Assembly: GCA_037143335.1 (NCBI GenBank)
Contig: JBAWZA010000010.1
Location: 1-64,000, forward strand
Length of the DNA: 64,000 nt
Source: PALSA-1296 sp037143335
GTDB taxonomy: Bacteria; Bacteroidota; Ignavibacteria; Palsa-1295
Reading direction: 5' to 3'
A program made the position numbers and the translations under genes. Below the pieces are notes generated by a model, which saw nothing but the letters and a program-made list of their open reading frames with translations, searched no databases and had not been told where the DNA came from. The number at the start of each line of letters is the position of its first letter. Within the stretch, counting starts at the first letter, position 1. Below, piece after piece: positions 16,980 through 25,198 of this stretch.

Positions 16980-18263
16980 TTAGGTGCCTGCTGCGTAATC
17001 CATTGAATACGCAAGTTGCTCTTGGGTGAGTGTATCGATTTTGAACCCACTCGTTGCAAGCTTGACGCCAGCGATCTCTTGATCTTGTTCGACGGAGATA
17101 TCATAGACTTTACCGCGTTCCATGATCTCTTCGCCTTTATCAACTCCGGCGAGGCGAAGCTGAGACATGAACTGATTTGCAAAGCTCATATCCATAACTT
17201 CTGAGGGATGTCCTTCAGCAGCAGCAAGATTGATCAGACGACCCTGCGCTAAAAGATATACTCTGCGATTTCCGGAGAGAAGATACTCTTCGCAATTATT
17301 GCGGATCTGGCGATGGTTCGCTGAGCGAGCTTCGAGATCAGGAATATTGATCTCGCAATCGTAATGGCCGGTGTTGCAGAAGATTGCGCCGTCTTTCATC
17401 GAATCAAAGTGACGACCAACGAGAATATCCTTCACTCCTGTAGCGGTGATGAAAATATCACCAACCTTCGCGGCTTCATCCATCGGCATGACCTGCATAC
17501 CTTCAAGCGTAGCCTTCAGAGCCGCAGTCGCCTTTACTTCGGTTACGATGACGTTAGCTCCCATGCCCTTGGCACGAGTTGCAACGCCCTTGCCGCAATG
17601 ACCGTAACCTGCGACAACTAAATTCTTACCGGCAAGCAGTACGCTCGTTGCACGGATAACACCATCAAGTGTTGATTGACCTGTGCCATAGACGTTATCG
17701 AAATCCCACTTGGTTTCGGCATCGTTCACCGCGATAACAGGATACATCAACTTGCCATCATCTGCCATAGCGCGGAGGCGGTGAACGCCTGTTGTTGTCT
17801 CCTCAGTACCACCGATGATATCGGATGCAAGCTCAGGATATTTGTTATGGACTGTGAAGATGAGATCAGCGCCGTCATCGAGTGTGAGGTTCGGTTTGAA
17901 ATCAAGAGTTCTATCAATACACCAGTAGAATTCTTCGACATTCATACCATACCATGCGAAGATTTGGGTAGCCCCGCCAACAGCAAGAGCTGCGGCAACT
18001 TCGTCATTGGTCGAGAGGGGATTACAACCGCTCCATGAAACCTCGGCACCAGCGGCGGCAAGTGTCTCGATGAGCACTGCGGTTTCCTTTGTTACGTGGA
18101 GGCAACCGGCGATACGGTATCCAGAAAGAGGTTTAGTCTTCGAATATTTTTCGCGGAGAGCCATCATCACGGGCATACGACTTTCAGCCCATTCGATCTG
18201 CCTGCGTCCGGCATCTGCTAATTTAATATCCCTAACTTTATAGATACCTTTTTTCTCGTCCAT
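16980..18263 (-). CDS. ahcY: Adenosylhomocysteinase
   Basis: A 427-residue NAD-dependent enzyme that splits S-adenosylhomocysteine into adenosine and homocysteine, relieving product inhibition of methyltransferases. CLHVTKETAVLIETL, the NAD loop VAGYGHCGKGVATRAKGMGA and CNTGHYDCEI are diagnostic. The protein ends in SMDYAAGT and lacks the C-terminal Lys/Tyr tail (KPDHYRY type) that closes the cofactor site in the eukaryote-like enzymes, so it resembles the shorter Thermotoga/archaeal-type form. It lies downstream of folD and ymdB on the same strand but after a 193-base gap, so it probably has its own promoter. Confidence 0.95.
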   Translation of the reverse strand: MDEKKGIYKVRDIKLADAGRRQIEWAESRMPVMMALREKYSKTKPLSGYRIAGCLHVTKETAVLIETLAAAGAEVSWSGCNPLSTNDEVAAALAVGGATQIFAWYGMNVEEFYWCIDRTLDFKPNLTLDDGADLIFTVHNKYPELASDIIGGTEETTTGVHRLRAMADDGKLMYPVIAVNDAETKWDFDNVYGTGQSTLDGVIRATSVLLAGKNLVVAGYGHCGKGVATRAKGMGANVIVTEVKATAALKATLEGMQVMPMDEAAKVGDIFITATGVKDILVGRHFDSMKDGAIFCNTGHYDCEINIPDLEARSANHRQIRNNCEEYLLSGNRRVYLLAQGRLINLAAAEGHPSEVMDMSFANQFMSQLRLAGVDKGEEIMERGKVYDISVEQDQEIAGVKLATSGFKIDTLTQEQLAYSMDYAAGT

Positions 18264-18456
18264 GATAGTCTTTAAATAATAAAATTGCGGTTAAAAAATT
18301 CTCGCGCGTATAACAGCGAAGGGAATATGTTCGTTCAGGAATTGAAACGCATCATCAGGACTCCCTCACTACCTATACTTCACGCTGGGAATATGTTACA
18401 TTGGCTGTGAGCCACGAATGCGGAGCTTAAAGTAAAAAAATCCATACAACATTCTC
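18264..18456 (-). other. Leader region of ahcY with 11-bp direct repeat
   Basis: This 193-base gap holds the sequence GGGAATATGTT twice (18321-18331 and 18387-18397), 66 bases apart. The repeat could be a binding site for a regulator. I looked for an SAH or SAM riboswitch core and saw no convincing match. No short gene is evident. Confidence 0.4.
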
Positions 18457-19377
18457 CTAACGCCGACTTTGTGCCTGTCGCTGCGCCGCAGTCAACGTGT
18501 TCCTCAGTACCATTGCAATGGTCATGGGTCCAACTCCGCCGGGGACGGGGGTGATGGCGGATGCTTTCAGTTTTACTGCTTCATAGTCAACATCGCCAGT
18601 GAGTCTGGAGCCGCTTTTTTTCGTGGGGTCAGCGATGCGATTCATTCCGACATCAATCACTACAACACCTTCACGCACCATATCTGCTTTGATAGCGAGC
18701 GGTGCGCCCATTGCGGCGATGAGAATATCAGCTTCGAGAGTAAATTCTTTTAGTCTGTTGCCCGCGCCAGTATGAGCAAGCGTGACAACTGCGTTCGCAC
18801 CTTTTGCTTTTTGAATGAGGAGCGAAGCAAGTGGTTTGCCCACGATATTCGAGCGACCAACGATGACGACGTGTTTGCCCGATACTTCGATGTTATCACG
18901 TATCATCATCTCGGCAATTCCTGCCGGAGTGCACGGCGCGAAGTAATCGCCTTTGCCGATTGATAACCTGCCAACGTTAATTGGATGAAAACCATCAATA
19001 TCTTTTCGCGGATCTATCGCCTCCAATACTTTTTCTTCGGAGATATGCTTCGGCAATGGAAGCTGACACAGAATTGCATGAGTCAGTGAATCTGCGTTGA
19101 GCTTGGCAATGAGATCAAGCACTTCGGACTCGGAAACAGTATCAGCTAATCGAATAGTCTCACCTGCAAAACCTGCCTCTTCGCTTGAGATGCCTTTGTT
19201 GCGGACATATACTTCGCTCGCAGGATTGTTTCCGACGAGTATAAATGCAATCCGTGGCTTGATGCCGAATTTCAGAGTGAATGCCGATGCCTCAACTTTT
19301 ACTTCGGCGCGTAGCTCCACTGCAATTGCTTTGCCATCAATAATTCGAGCGATATGTTGGCTGGGTGAATCCGTCAT
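18457..19377 (-). CDS. folD: Bifunctional methylenetetrahydrofolate dehydrogenase/cyclohydrolase
   Basis: A 306-residue enzyme interconverting methylene-THF, methenyl-THF and 10-formyl-THF. VYVRNKGISSEEAGF contains the catalytic Lys region, CQLPLPKHI and DGFHPINVGRL are classic FolD segments, and VIVGRSNIVGKPLASLL with TPVPGGVGPMTIAMVL mark the dinucleotide-binding half. The ten or so residues at each end are a little longer than usual. It follows the phosphodiesterase gene by 24 bases and likely shares its transcript, providing one-carbon units for purines made by PurL nearby. Confidence 0.96.
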   Translation of the reverse strand: MTDSPSQHIARIIDGKAIAVELRAEVKVEASAFTLKFGIKPRIAFILVGNNPASEVYVRNKGISSEEAGFAGETIRLADTVSESEVLDLIAKLNADSLTHAILCQLPLPKHISEEKVLEAIDPRKDIDGFHPINVGRLSIGKGDYFAPCTPAGIAEMMIRDNIEVSGKHVVIVGRSNIVGKPLASLLIQKAKGANAVVTLAHTGAGNRLKEFTLEADILIAAMGAPLAIKADMVREGVVVIDVGMNRIADPTKKSGSRLTGDVDYEAVKLKASAITPVPGGVGPMTIAMVLRNTLTAAQRQAQSRR

Positions 19378-19401
19378 GAATGATTTCCGAGAAAGTTTTT
19401 T

Positions 19402-20274
19402 TTAACCAAGAAGATCAGCCTCAACTGATGATTCTGATGGGACATCAGATTCAAGAACTTCCGTTGGCAGGACTGACTTCTGAAATTCCGGAAAAATAAT
19501 TCTCTCGATCGCAAGTGCAAGTCCCGTTTTTTTCTCGACAGTGATGACAACTCCTGCAATTTTCAGATCACCAGTTGCTGTCTCATATTTATGTGGTGTG
19601 CCAAGCATGAAACGCTTGATCGCTATGTCGGTGCGCATACCTACACAACTATCATACGGCCCGCTCATGCCGACGTCGGTGATGTATGCCGTGCCATTTG
19701 GCAGAATTCTCTCATCGGCAGTTTGCACGTGCGTATGTGTGCCGACAACTGCGCTAACTTTCCCATCCAAGAAAAATCCCATCGCCTGCTTTTCAGCAGA
19801 TGCTTCGGCGTGCATATCAACGAGGATGATCGGAGTCTCTTCGCGGATATTTTCGACAGCCCATTCTGCTGACTTGAACGGATCATCAATCGGAGGCAGG
19901 AATACTCTGCCTTGAATATTTAATACGCCAACCTTTGTACCATCAGCGGTTTTGAAAATTGCATAGCCTGATCCGCCGTTCTCTCTTGGGTAGTTAAGTG
20001 GTCTTAAGATTCTTCGTTCTTCACGCAAGAGGGGACGAGTCTCCCATCGCTCCCAGATGTGGTTACCGGATGTGATAATCTGTGCACCGGCGGCGAAGAG
20101 TTCGTCGGCTTGTTTTTTATTAAGTGCTTTGCCATCGAAAACGTTTTCGCCGTTGACAATAACCGCATCGGCGTTATGTTTTTGAGCGAGCGACTTCAAA
20201 AATTTCGTAACCATCGCCAAGCCATTGAGACCAACGATGTCGCCGATGAAAAGTATGTTGAGTGTATCAGTCAA
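19402..20274 (-). CDS. ymdB: YmdB-type calcineurin-like phosphodiesterase (TIGR00282)
   Basis: A 290-residue metallophosphoesterase. The metal ligands of the YmdB family are all visible in order: LFIGDIVG, VNGENVFDG, SGNHIWER, VDMHAEASAEKQAM and VGTHTHVQTADERILPNG. Homologues hydrolyse 2',3'- or 3',5'-cyclic nucleotides and influence RNA turnover and biofilm decisions in Bacillus. Usual length is about 260-270; this one has roughly 25 extra C-terminal residues rich in Ser and acidic groups. It lies between a 56-residue membrane protein and folD, all leftward, suggesting one operon from purL on. Confidence 0.9.
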   Translation of the reverse strand: MTDTLNILFIGDIVGLNGLAMVTKFLKSLAQKHNADAVIVNGENVFDGKALNKKQADELFAAGAQIITSGNHIWERWETRPLLREERRILRPLNYPRENGGSGYAIFKTADGTKVGVLNIQGRVFLPPIDDPFKSAEWAVENIREETPIILVDMHAEASAEKQAMGFFLDGKVSAVVGTHTHVQTADERILPNGTAYITDVGMSGPYDSCVGMRTDIAIKRFMLGTPHKYETATGDLKIAGVVITVEKKTGLALAIERIIFPEFQKSVLPTEVLESDVPSESSVEADLLG

Positions 20275-20286
20275 AATAAAATTGTA

Positions 20287-20457
20287 TTAGAGATAAACCA
20301 AATACACGATTGACCCAGCAACCGAAGCTGCAAAGATGAGTAAGTACAACCACCAATTCGATGCCTCTGCCTTGCGGAACGAGAGAATCCCGAGTGCGAG
20401 TATCAGTCCCATGCATACCATTAATACGACAAGATTAGGTACTTCGTGTTTTACCAT
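20287..20457 (-). CDS. Small membrane protein, 56 residues, unknown
   Basis: Reading leftward from ATG 20457 to TAA at 20287, a 56-codon frame encodes a protein with two hydrophobic helices (VVLMVCMGLILALGILSF and WWLYLLIFAASVAGSIVYLV) separated by RKAEASN. The start lies 11 bases after the purL stop and the stop lies 13 bases before ymdB, both on the same strand, which is the spacing expected of a real operon member. No family is recognised. It is too short for most gene finders. It could be an inner-membrane hairpin protein. Confidence 0.6.
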   Translation of the reverse strand: MVKHEVPNLVVLMVCMGLILALGILSFRKAEASNWWLYLLIFAASVAGSIVYLVYL

Positions 20458-20467
20458 TGCGATTAAA

Positions 20468-22732
20468 TTAATTTGCTAAAACAGTCTCCACTAAATCCGG
20501 CAGCGCATTCTCGTATGCTTCGCTGAGTTTGTAGATTTCGGTATCAATCAATGAATCAATTACTAAACGATCCCCACCTACGACACCTAAAGCTTCGGCA
20601 TTGACATTACCTTGTCTGGCGAGGTCAAATACTTCTTGCACAACCTCTGGTTTGCAACTTACGACAACTCTGCCCTGTGCTTCGCCAAAGAGATAATGAT
20701 CGTTTCTCTCGAATGTTGGCTTGGTGAGATGCGCGCCAATCCGATAAGGGAAGCACGACTCCGCAATAGTGACTGCTAATCCTCCTTCGGAGGAGTCATG
20801 GGCACTTTGCAAGAGTTTTTTGGAAGCCAAATCAAGAATCACAGAAATCAACCTTGACTCCGCGCCAGGGTCAACCTTTGGTGCATGACCGAGAGCTTTG
20901 CCATCGTTTCGCATAGCAACATACTCGCTTCCCCCAAGTCCATCAAAATCTGTTGAAGGAGAATTAACGGAAAGCAAAATAATCGCATCTCCCTCCGACT
21001 TAAATCCGGAAGTGATGACATTGTCAATATCTTGAATCAATCCTAACATTCCGATTGTCGGTGTAGGGTATATCGCACCGTCAGGGCTTTCATTATAGAA
21101 GCTTACATTTCCGCCAGTAACGGGAGTATCGAGAGTTCTGCAGGCATCGCCCATGCCACGAATCGCTTCTGAAAATTGGAAATAGACTTCCGGATCGTAA
21201 GGATTTCCGAAGTTCAGACAGTTCGTAATTGCCAGCGGTTTTGCGCCAGTGCAGGCGATATTCCGAGCCGCTTCGCATACGGCGATTATCGCGCCTCTGT
21301 ATGGATTGAGATAGACGTAACGTGCGTTACAATCAGTCTTTACGGCTAATCCTTTAGACGTTCCTTTAACTCGAATTATCGCTGAATCGGCTCCAGGGAG
21401 GCTCAGAGTATTTGTCCGAACCATCGAGTCGTACTGGTCATAAATCCAACGCTTCGACGCAATATTTGGAGAGGCAAGTAATTGAATCAGCATCTCCTCA
21501 GCATCCTCGACATCGTCCATGAAGGCGAAGTCGAAATTCTTCACTCGTTCGAGATAGGCGGGTTCGCGAATTTCTCTTTGATAGACAGGTGTCTGGTCAC
21601 CGCCGAGGGCTAATGCCTTGGATGGGATATTCGAGACGACCTCGCCGTGATAGGAAATCTCAACATGCCCGGTATCGGTTATGTGACCGATCACTTCAGC
21701 AGGTAAATCCCATTTCGTAAAGACAGCTTTTATTCCGTCAACATTCTTCGGCTCGACTACAACGAGCATTCGCTCCTGTGATTCCGAAAGCATAATTTCA
21801 TACGCCGACATCGTCGTTTCGCGGAGCGGTACTTTATTCAAATCAATGACCATCCCCGTACCTGCCTTCGCACTCATCTCTGCTGTTGAACAGGAGATTC
21901 CTGCCGCTCCCATATCTTGCATACCGACGATGAGCTTTTTCTCAATCGCTTCGAGAGATGCTTCGAGTAAGAGTTTCTCGGTAAACGGATCGCCAACCTG
22001 AACAGTCGGGCGCAATTCCTCTGCGGCTTCGCTGAATACAGCGCTCGCAAGCAAGCTCGCGCCGTGAATTCCGTCACGCCCAGTGCTCGAACCTACGATC
22101 ATCACGACATTGCCTACACCTTCAGCAGTTGCGCTCACCGTTTTACCATGCTCCACAATTCCGACTGCCATCGCATTCACAAGGGGATTGCCTTGGTAAC
22201 ACTTATCAAAATACACTTCACCTGCGACCGTGGGCACACCGAACGAATTGCCGTAGTCAGCGATGCCATGAACTACTCCGCGCACCAAGAATTTCGTCCG
22301 CTCTTGATCGAGAGTTCCGAAGCGCAAGGAGTTCAGAGCGGCGATGGGTCTGGCTCCCATGGTAAAAATATCGCGTAGGATTCCGCCAACGCCAGTCGCC
22401 GCTCCTTGATATGGCTCAATAGCTGATGGGTGATTGTGCGATTCGATCTTGAATGCGACCGCTAATCCGTCGCCTATGTCCACCAACCCAGCATTCTCTT
22501 CACCAGCTTCTACGAGTAAATTTTTTCCTTTGCGGGGAAGGGTCTTGAGTTGAGTGATGCTGTTTTTATACGAGCAATGCTCGCTCCACATCACGGAGAA
22601 TATGCCAAGCTCTGTATAGGTTGGGACTCTGCCTTCAAGAATTCCAATAATAAGATCAAACTCAGCATCGAGTAATCCAAGTTCAAGGGCTATCTTTCGT
22701 GCTTCAGGAATTGAAGCTATTTTATTTGTCAT
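20468..22732 (-). CDS. purL: Phosphoribosylformylglycinamidine synthase subunit PurL
   Basis: A 754-residue synthetase subunit of purine biosynthesis that converts FGAR to FGAM using ATP and ammonia. MWSEHCSYKNS near the N-terminus, FKIESHNHPSAIEPYQGAAT, GDPFTEKLLLEASLEA and ALAITNCLNFGNPYDP are conserved. Length fits the small PurL form, which needs separate PurS and PurQ; neither is in this window. The start is set at ATG 22732 (MTNKIASIPEARKIALELG), because the 53 residues of the longer frame cross the divergent promoter region. It heads a leftward set with the small membrane protein, ymdB and folD. Confidence 0.96.
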   Translation of the reverse strand: MTNKIASIPEARKIALELGLLDAEFDLIIGILEGRVPTYTELGIFSVMWSEHCSYKNSITQLKTLPRKGKNLLVEAGEENAGLVDIGDGLAVAFKIESHNHPSAIEPYQGAATGVGGILRDIFTMGARPIAALNSLRFGTLDQERTKFLVRGVVHGIADYGNSFGVPTVAGEVYFDKCYQGNPLVNAMAVGIVEHGKTVSATAEGVGNVVMIVGSSTGRDGIHGASLLASAVFSEAAEELRPTVQVGDPFTEKLLLEASLEAIEKKLIVGMQDMGAAGISCSTAEMSAKAGTGMVIDLNKVPLRETTMSAYEIMLSESQERMLVVVEPKNVDGIKAVFTKWDLPAEVIGHITDTGHVEISYHGEVVSNIPSKALALGGDQTPVYQREIREPAYLERVKNFDFAFMDDVEDAEEMLIQLLASPNIASKRWIYDQYDSMVRTNTLSLPGADSAIIRVKGTSKGLAVKTDCNARYVYLNPYRGAIIAVCEAARNIACTGAKPLAITNCLNFGNPYDPEVYFQFSEAIRGMGDACRTLDTPVTGGNVSFYNESPDGAIYPTPTIGMLGLIQDIDNVITSGFKSEGDAIILLSVNSPSTDFDGLGGSEYVAMRNDGKALGHAPKVDPGAESRLISVILDLASKKLLQSAHDSSEGGLAVTIAESCFPYRIGAHLTKPTFERNDHYLFGEAQGRVVVSCKPEVVQEVFDLARQGNVNAEALGVVGGDRLVIDSLIDTEIYKLSEAYENALPDLVETVLAN

Positions 22733-22757
22733 AGACCACAAAACAAGAAACGAACGG

Positions 22758-22785
22758 TTGTCATTCCGAAGCCATTGTATCTTTG
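22758..22785 (+). promoter_or_regulatory. Bacteroidota-type promoter candidate for 22814 gene
   Basis: TTG at 22758-22760 and TATCTTTG at 22778-22785 are separated by 17 bases, matching the TTG / TAnnTTTG promoter architecture of Bacteroidota. The box lies 29 bases before the start of the small basic protein gene. Confidence 0.5.
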
Positions 22786-22813
22786 TACTCAATTCAATCA
22801 CACCGCTAAAAGC

Positions 22814-23059
22814 ATGAAATACGGTTTTAGAAAACCATCGCTTCGCAAACGAGTTGCGGCGCGGACTTCGTGGAAGAGATATGTCCGTCATAATCTCGGC
22901 TTCAAAGCCCCAAGAGGATGGGGTTGGCTGACTAATCCCAAGAAGGCAGTGTACAACCGAGTTTATAATAGAACGACAAGAGGTTGCGTGACAGTTTTCC
23001 TTTTCCTTTTAGGAGTGCCGATGTTGACGATTCTTATGCTCGTATTAATTTTGTATTGA
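22814..23059 (+). CDS. Small basic protein with C-terminal membrane helix, unknown family
   Basis: An 81-residue protein from ATG 22814. Residues 1-57 are strongly basic: KYGFRKPSLRKRVAARTSWK, then a Gly/Trp piece RGWGWLTNPKKAVYNRVYNR. The rest (VTVFLFLLGVPMLTILMLVLILY) is one hydrophobic helix. Short proteins with the pattern KPSLKK...ARTT...NPKKAxYNKVYxKTT occur in distant bacteria as far as I recall, with unknown function. A good Bacteroidota-type promoter precedes it, and its stop overlaps the next start as TGATG, so the downstream nuclease-like frame is translationally coupled. An N-terminal extension to 22775 is possible but unlikely. Confidence 0.65.
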   Translation: MKYGFRKPSLRKRVAARTSWKRYVRHNLGFKAPRGWGWLTNPKKAVYNRVYNRTTRGCVTVFLFLLGVPMLTILMLVLILY

Positions 23060-23570
23060 TGAAAAAATTATCTCTCATTTTCCCATTTTTTTTTCTTTTG
23101 TCATGTTCGCAACCTCCACAAAGTTCGACTCACGTTTATTTCTCCCCACCAGGTGAGCTTCTGGAACGTGCTGTTGTGGATGCAATAGACGAGGCGCATT
23201 CACAAATCCTTGTGCAGGCATACGGATTCACTAATGACAATATTTGTGACGCATTAAAGCGCGCCAGACGAAGACATGTTCGAATTAAAGTACTTCTTGA
23301 TAAATCGAATGAGACTGTTGTGAATTCCTGCATAGACGAGATGGAGAAACTTCATATCCCGACGCGAATTGATGCTGAAGGTGGTATCGCTCACAATAAA
23401 GTAATGATTATTGATTCGATGACAACAATAACGGGAAATTCAACTTCACAGAACATGCCAAGCACAATGAAGAAAACCTTATTGTCATAACCGATACCGC
23501 AATCGCACATCGCTACATCGAGAATTGGTTCGAGAGACGGGAAGAGTCGAGGAAGGTGATTCGTAAGTAA
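23059..23570 (+). pseudogene. Secreted phospholipase-D-type nuclease, frameshifted
   Basis: A lipoprotein-like start (MKKLSLIFPFFFLLSCSQPP) leads into a single-HKD phospholipase D domain like the Nuc endonucleases: LLERAVVDAIDEAHSQILVQ, and the motif AHNKVMIIDS (His-x-Lys-x4-Asp). After ITG at 23434-23436 the frame goes wrong and stops at 23490. One base to the side, from 23439, the expected continuation FNFTEHAKHNEENLIVITD is read, ending at TAA 23568-23570. Adding one base gives a 170-residue protein of normal Nuc length. So there is a one-base deletion near GGGAAATTC: a real mutation, a sequencing error, or less likely programmed slippage. Frame A alone would give a 143-residue truncated product. 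Confidence 0.8.
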
Positions 23571-23594
23571 TAACCGAAGCAATGATTTTCCTTA

Positions 23595-23691
23595 CGTCAT
23601 TGCGAACGAAGTGAAGCAATCTCCAAGTTCTTTTAGAGTCTCAAGAAATATTAGATCACCACGTCGGCTAACTCCACTCCTTGTGATGACG
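23595..23691. repeat. Intergenic inverted repeat element (CGTCATTGCGAACGAAG type)
   Basis: A left arm CGTCATTGCGAACGAAGTG continues to AAGCAATCT (23595-23621). The right end (23653-23691) reads AGATCACCACGTCGGC and finishes TTGTGATGACG, an imperfect inverted match. This type of dispersed intergenic repeat, often seen as CGTCATTGCGAGCGAAGC, is found in many genomes. Here it fills most of the 199-base gap between the nuclease pseudogene and the PLP enzyme. Confidence 0.6.
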
Positions 23692-23769
23692 TTGTCAGCA
23701 ATCCGTTATTTTATCATGGAAAGTTTCCTCTCGGCAGATTGTTAACGAGTCTTATCTCAACCAATTTTT

Positions 23770-24912
23770 ATGAGCGGATTCCGAACGAAAGCAATTCATA
23801 TCGGGCAGGAGCCTGAGCAAGTAACGGGTGCAGTCACTGTGCCAGTTTTTCAGACATCAACATATGCGCAAAAGGAATTAGGCGGACATGCGCCCTTTGA
23901 TTATGCGCGAACGATCAACCCAACTCGCGTTGCACTCGAGAAAAACCTTGCTGCATTGGAAAATGGAAGTTACGGCTATTGCTTCGCAAGCGGTATGGCC
24001 GCAGTTGCGGCATCACTCTCGCTTGTCAAGAGCGGAGATCATGTGATAGCTGGCAATGATATGTATGGAGGTTCGTATCGTTATTTTTCGCGCATTCTTT
24101 CGGAGGATGGAATTGAATTCACCTACGTGAATATGCACGATGCGAAAAATATCACCGCCGCGATAAAACCAAACACAAAACTTGTCTATTGCGAAACACC
24201 GACGAATCCGATGATGAGTCTCGTTGATCTTGAGGCAGTTGCGAAGATTGCGAAATCGCATAACTTGATCTCCGTTGTTGACAATACATTCATGTCACCG
24301 TATTTTCAAAATCCACTTGATTTTGGAATAGACATTGTCCTTCACTCAGCAACTAAATTTATTGGCGGACACTCCGATGTGATCGGTGGTGCGGTGATTA
24401 CATCTAACGCGTCTTATGCTGAGCGGATTAAGTTTTATCAAAACTCCGCTGGAGGTGTTCCCGGTCCATGGGACGTATGGCTCCTTCTTCGTAGTGTGAA
24501 GACGTTAGCACTTCGGATGGAAGCGCACAACGCGAATGCCGCAGTGATTGCAGATTTTCTCTCGAAGAATAATAAGGTCGCAAAAGTTTATTATCCCGGA
24601 CTTGCAACTCATCCACAGCATGAACTTGCAAAAAAACAGATGCGAGGTTTTGGCGGAATAATTTCTGTTGAGACAGGGAGTTTAGAGAATGCGAAAAAAT
24701 TTACATCAGCATTAGAAGTATTCACGCTCGGCGAGAGCCTTGGCGGGGTTGAGTCATTAGTCTGTCATCCAGTCACAATGACGCATGGCTCGGTTCCGAT
24801 TGAGCGAAGAGCAGATCTGGGAATCACAGATGGACTAATCAGACTAAGTGTCGGAATTGAAGATATCGAAGATTTGCTTGCCGATGTCCAGAGGGGGTTG
24901 GATGCGATTTAG
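23770..24912 (+). CDS. Cystathionine gamma-synthase/lyase family PLP enzyme
   Basis: A 380-residue Cys/Met-metabolism PLP enzyme. Substrate/cofactor segments include TSTYAQKELGGH, ASGMAAVAASLSLVKSGDHV and the PLP lysine in HSATKFIGGHSDVIGG (about Lys196), and SLGGVESLVCHPVTMTHGSV near the end. It may be cystathionine gamma-synthase (MetB), cystathionine gamma-lyase or methionine gamma-lyase; sequence reading alone does not separate them, so no symbol is given. Together with AhcY it could support transsulfuration from recycled homocysteine. The next gene starts inside its last codons. Confidence 0.92.
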   Translation: MSGFRTKAIHIGQEPEQVTGAVTVPVFQTSTYAQKELGGHAPFDYARTINPTRVALEKNLAALENGSYGYCFASGMAAVAASLSLVKSGDHVIAGNDMYGGSYRYFSRILSEDGIEFTYVNMHDAKNITAAIKPNTKLVYCETPTNPMMSLVDLEAVAKIAKSHNLISVVDNTFMSPYFQNPLDFGIDIVLHSATKFIGGHSDVIGGAVITSNASYAERIKFYQNSAGGVPGPWDVWLLLRSVKTLALRMEAHNANAAVIADFLSKNNKVAKVYYPGLATHPQHELAKKQMRGFGGIISVETGSLENAKKFTSALEVFTLGESLGGVESLVCHPVTMTHGSVPIERRADLGITDGLIRLSVGIEDIEDLLADVQRGLDAI

Positions 24913-25198
24913 TGTAGCAGTTGTGCTTGCAATATTTGCAAGCACCGTACAATCGTGTGCGCCTTCTGAGAAGTTGGATCCGACTGAAATGCAGTACGTA
25001 AAGTTAACAGTTGCACTGGCGAAGACACGAGTGTTTTCGAGAGATACCATTACACTTTCCCGAAAAATTGATTCGGTCTTCAGAGTATTTCACAGCACAG
25101 AATCGGCGTATAAAAAACAAACTACGAGCTTAGCAGAGGAGCCAGCGCGTTCAGCGATTATTTTCCGAGCGATCACTGATTCGTTGAATGCGAAGTAA
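24902..25198 (+). CDS. Small predicted lipoprotein
   Basis: A 98-residue protein starting at ATG 24902, overlapping the end of the PLP enzyme gene by 11 bases. MRFSVAVVLAIFASTVQSCA is a signal peptide with a possible lipidation Cys at about residue 19. The remainder is helical and polar (TVALAKTRVFSRDTI..RKIDSVFRVFHST), weakly recalling the DUF4296 lipoproteins of Bacteroidota, but I am not sure of that. The 3' end abuts the convergent DUF5777 gene: the two stops are directly adjacent. Confidence 0.65.
   Translation: MRFSVAVVLAIFASTVQSCAPSEKLDPTEMQYVKLTVALAKTRVFSRDTITLSRKIDSVFRVFHSTESAYKKQTTSLAEEPARSAIIFRAITDSLNAK

Noticed and set aside
16895..17182. Long N-terminal extension of the NAD(P)-binding protein
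   Set aside because: It runs through AT-rich repeat and into ahcY, and the Rossmann motif begins right at the shorter start.
18264..18456. Possible SAH or SAM riboswitch before ahcY
   Set aside because: No conserved core of known SAH/SAM riboswitch classes was found; only an 11-bp repeat is present.
22733..22891. 53-residue upstream extension of PurL
   Set aside because: It crosses the promoter of the divergent gene, and the PurL family starts near MTNKIASIPEARKIALELG.
23059..23570. Programmed frameshift of the PLD-type gene as the preferred explanation
   Set aside because: There is no clear slippery heptamer with a downstream pseudoknot; a deletion or sequencing error is simpler.
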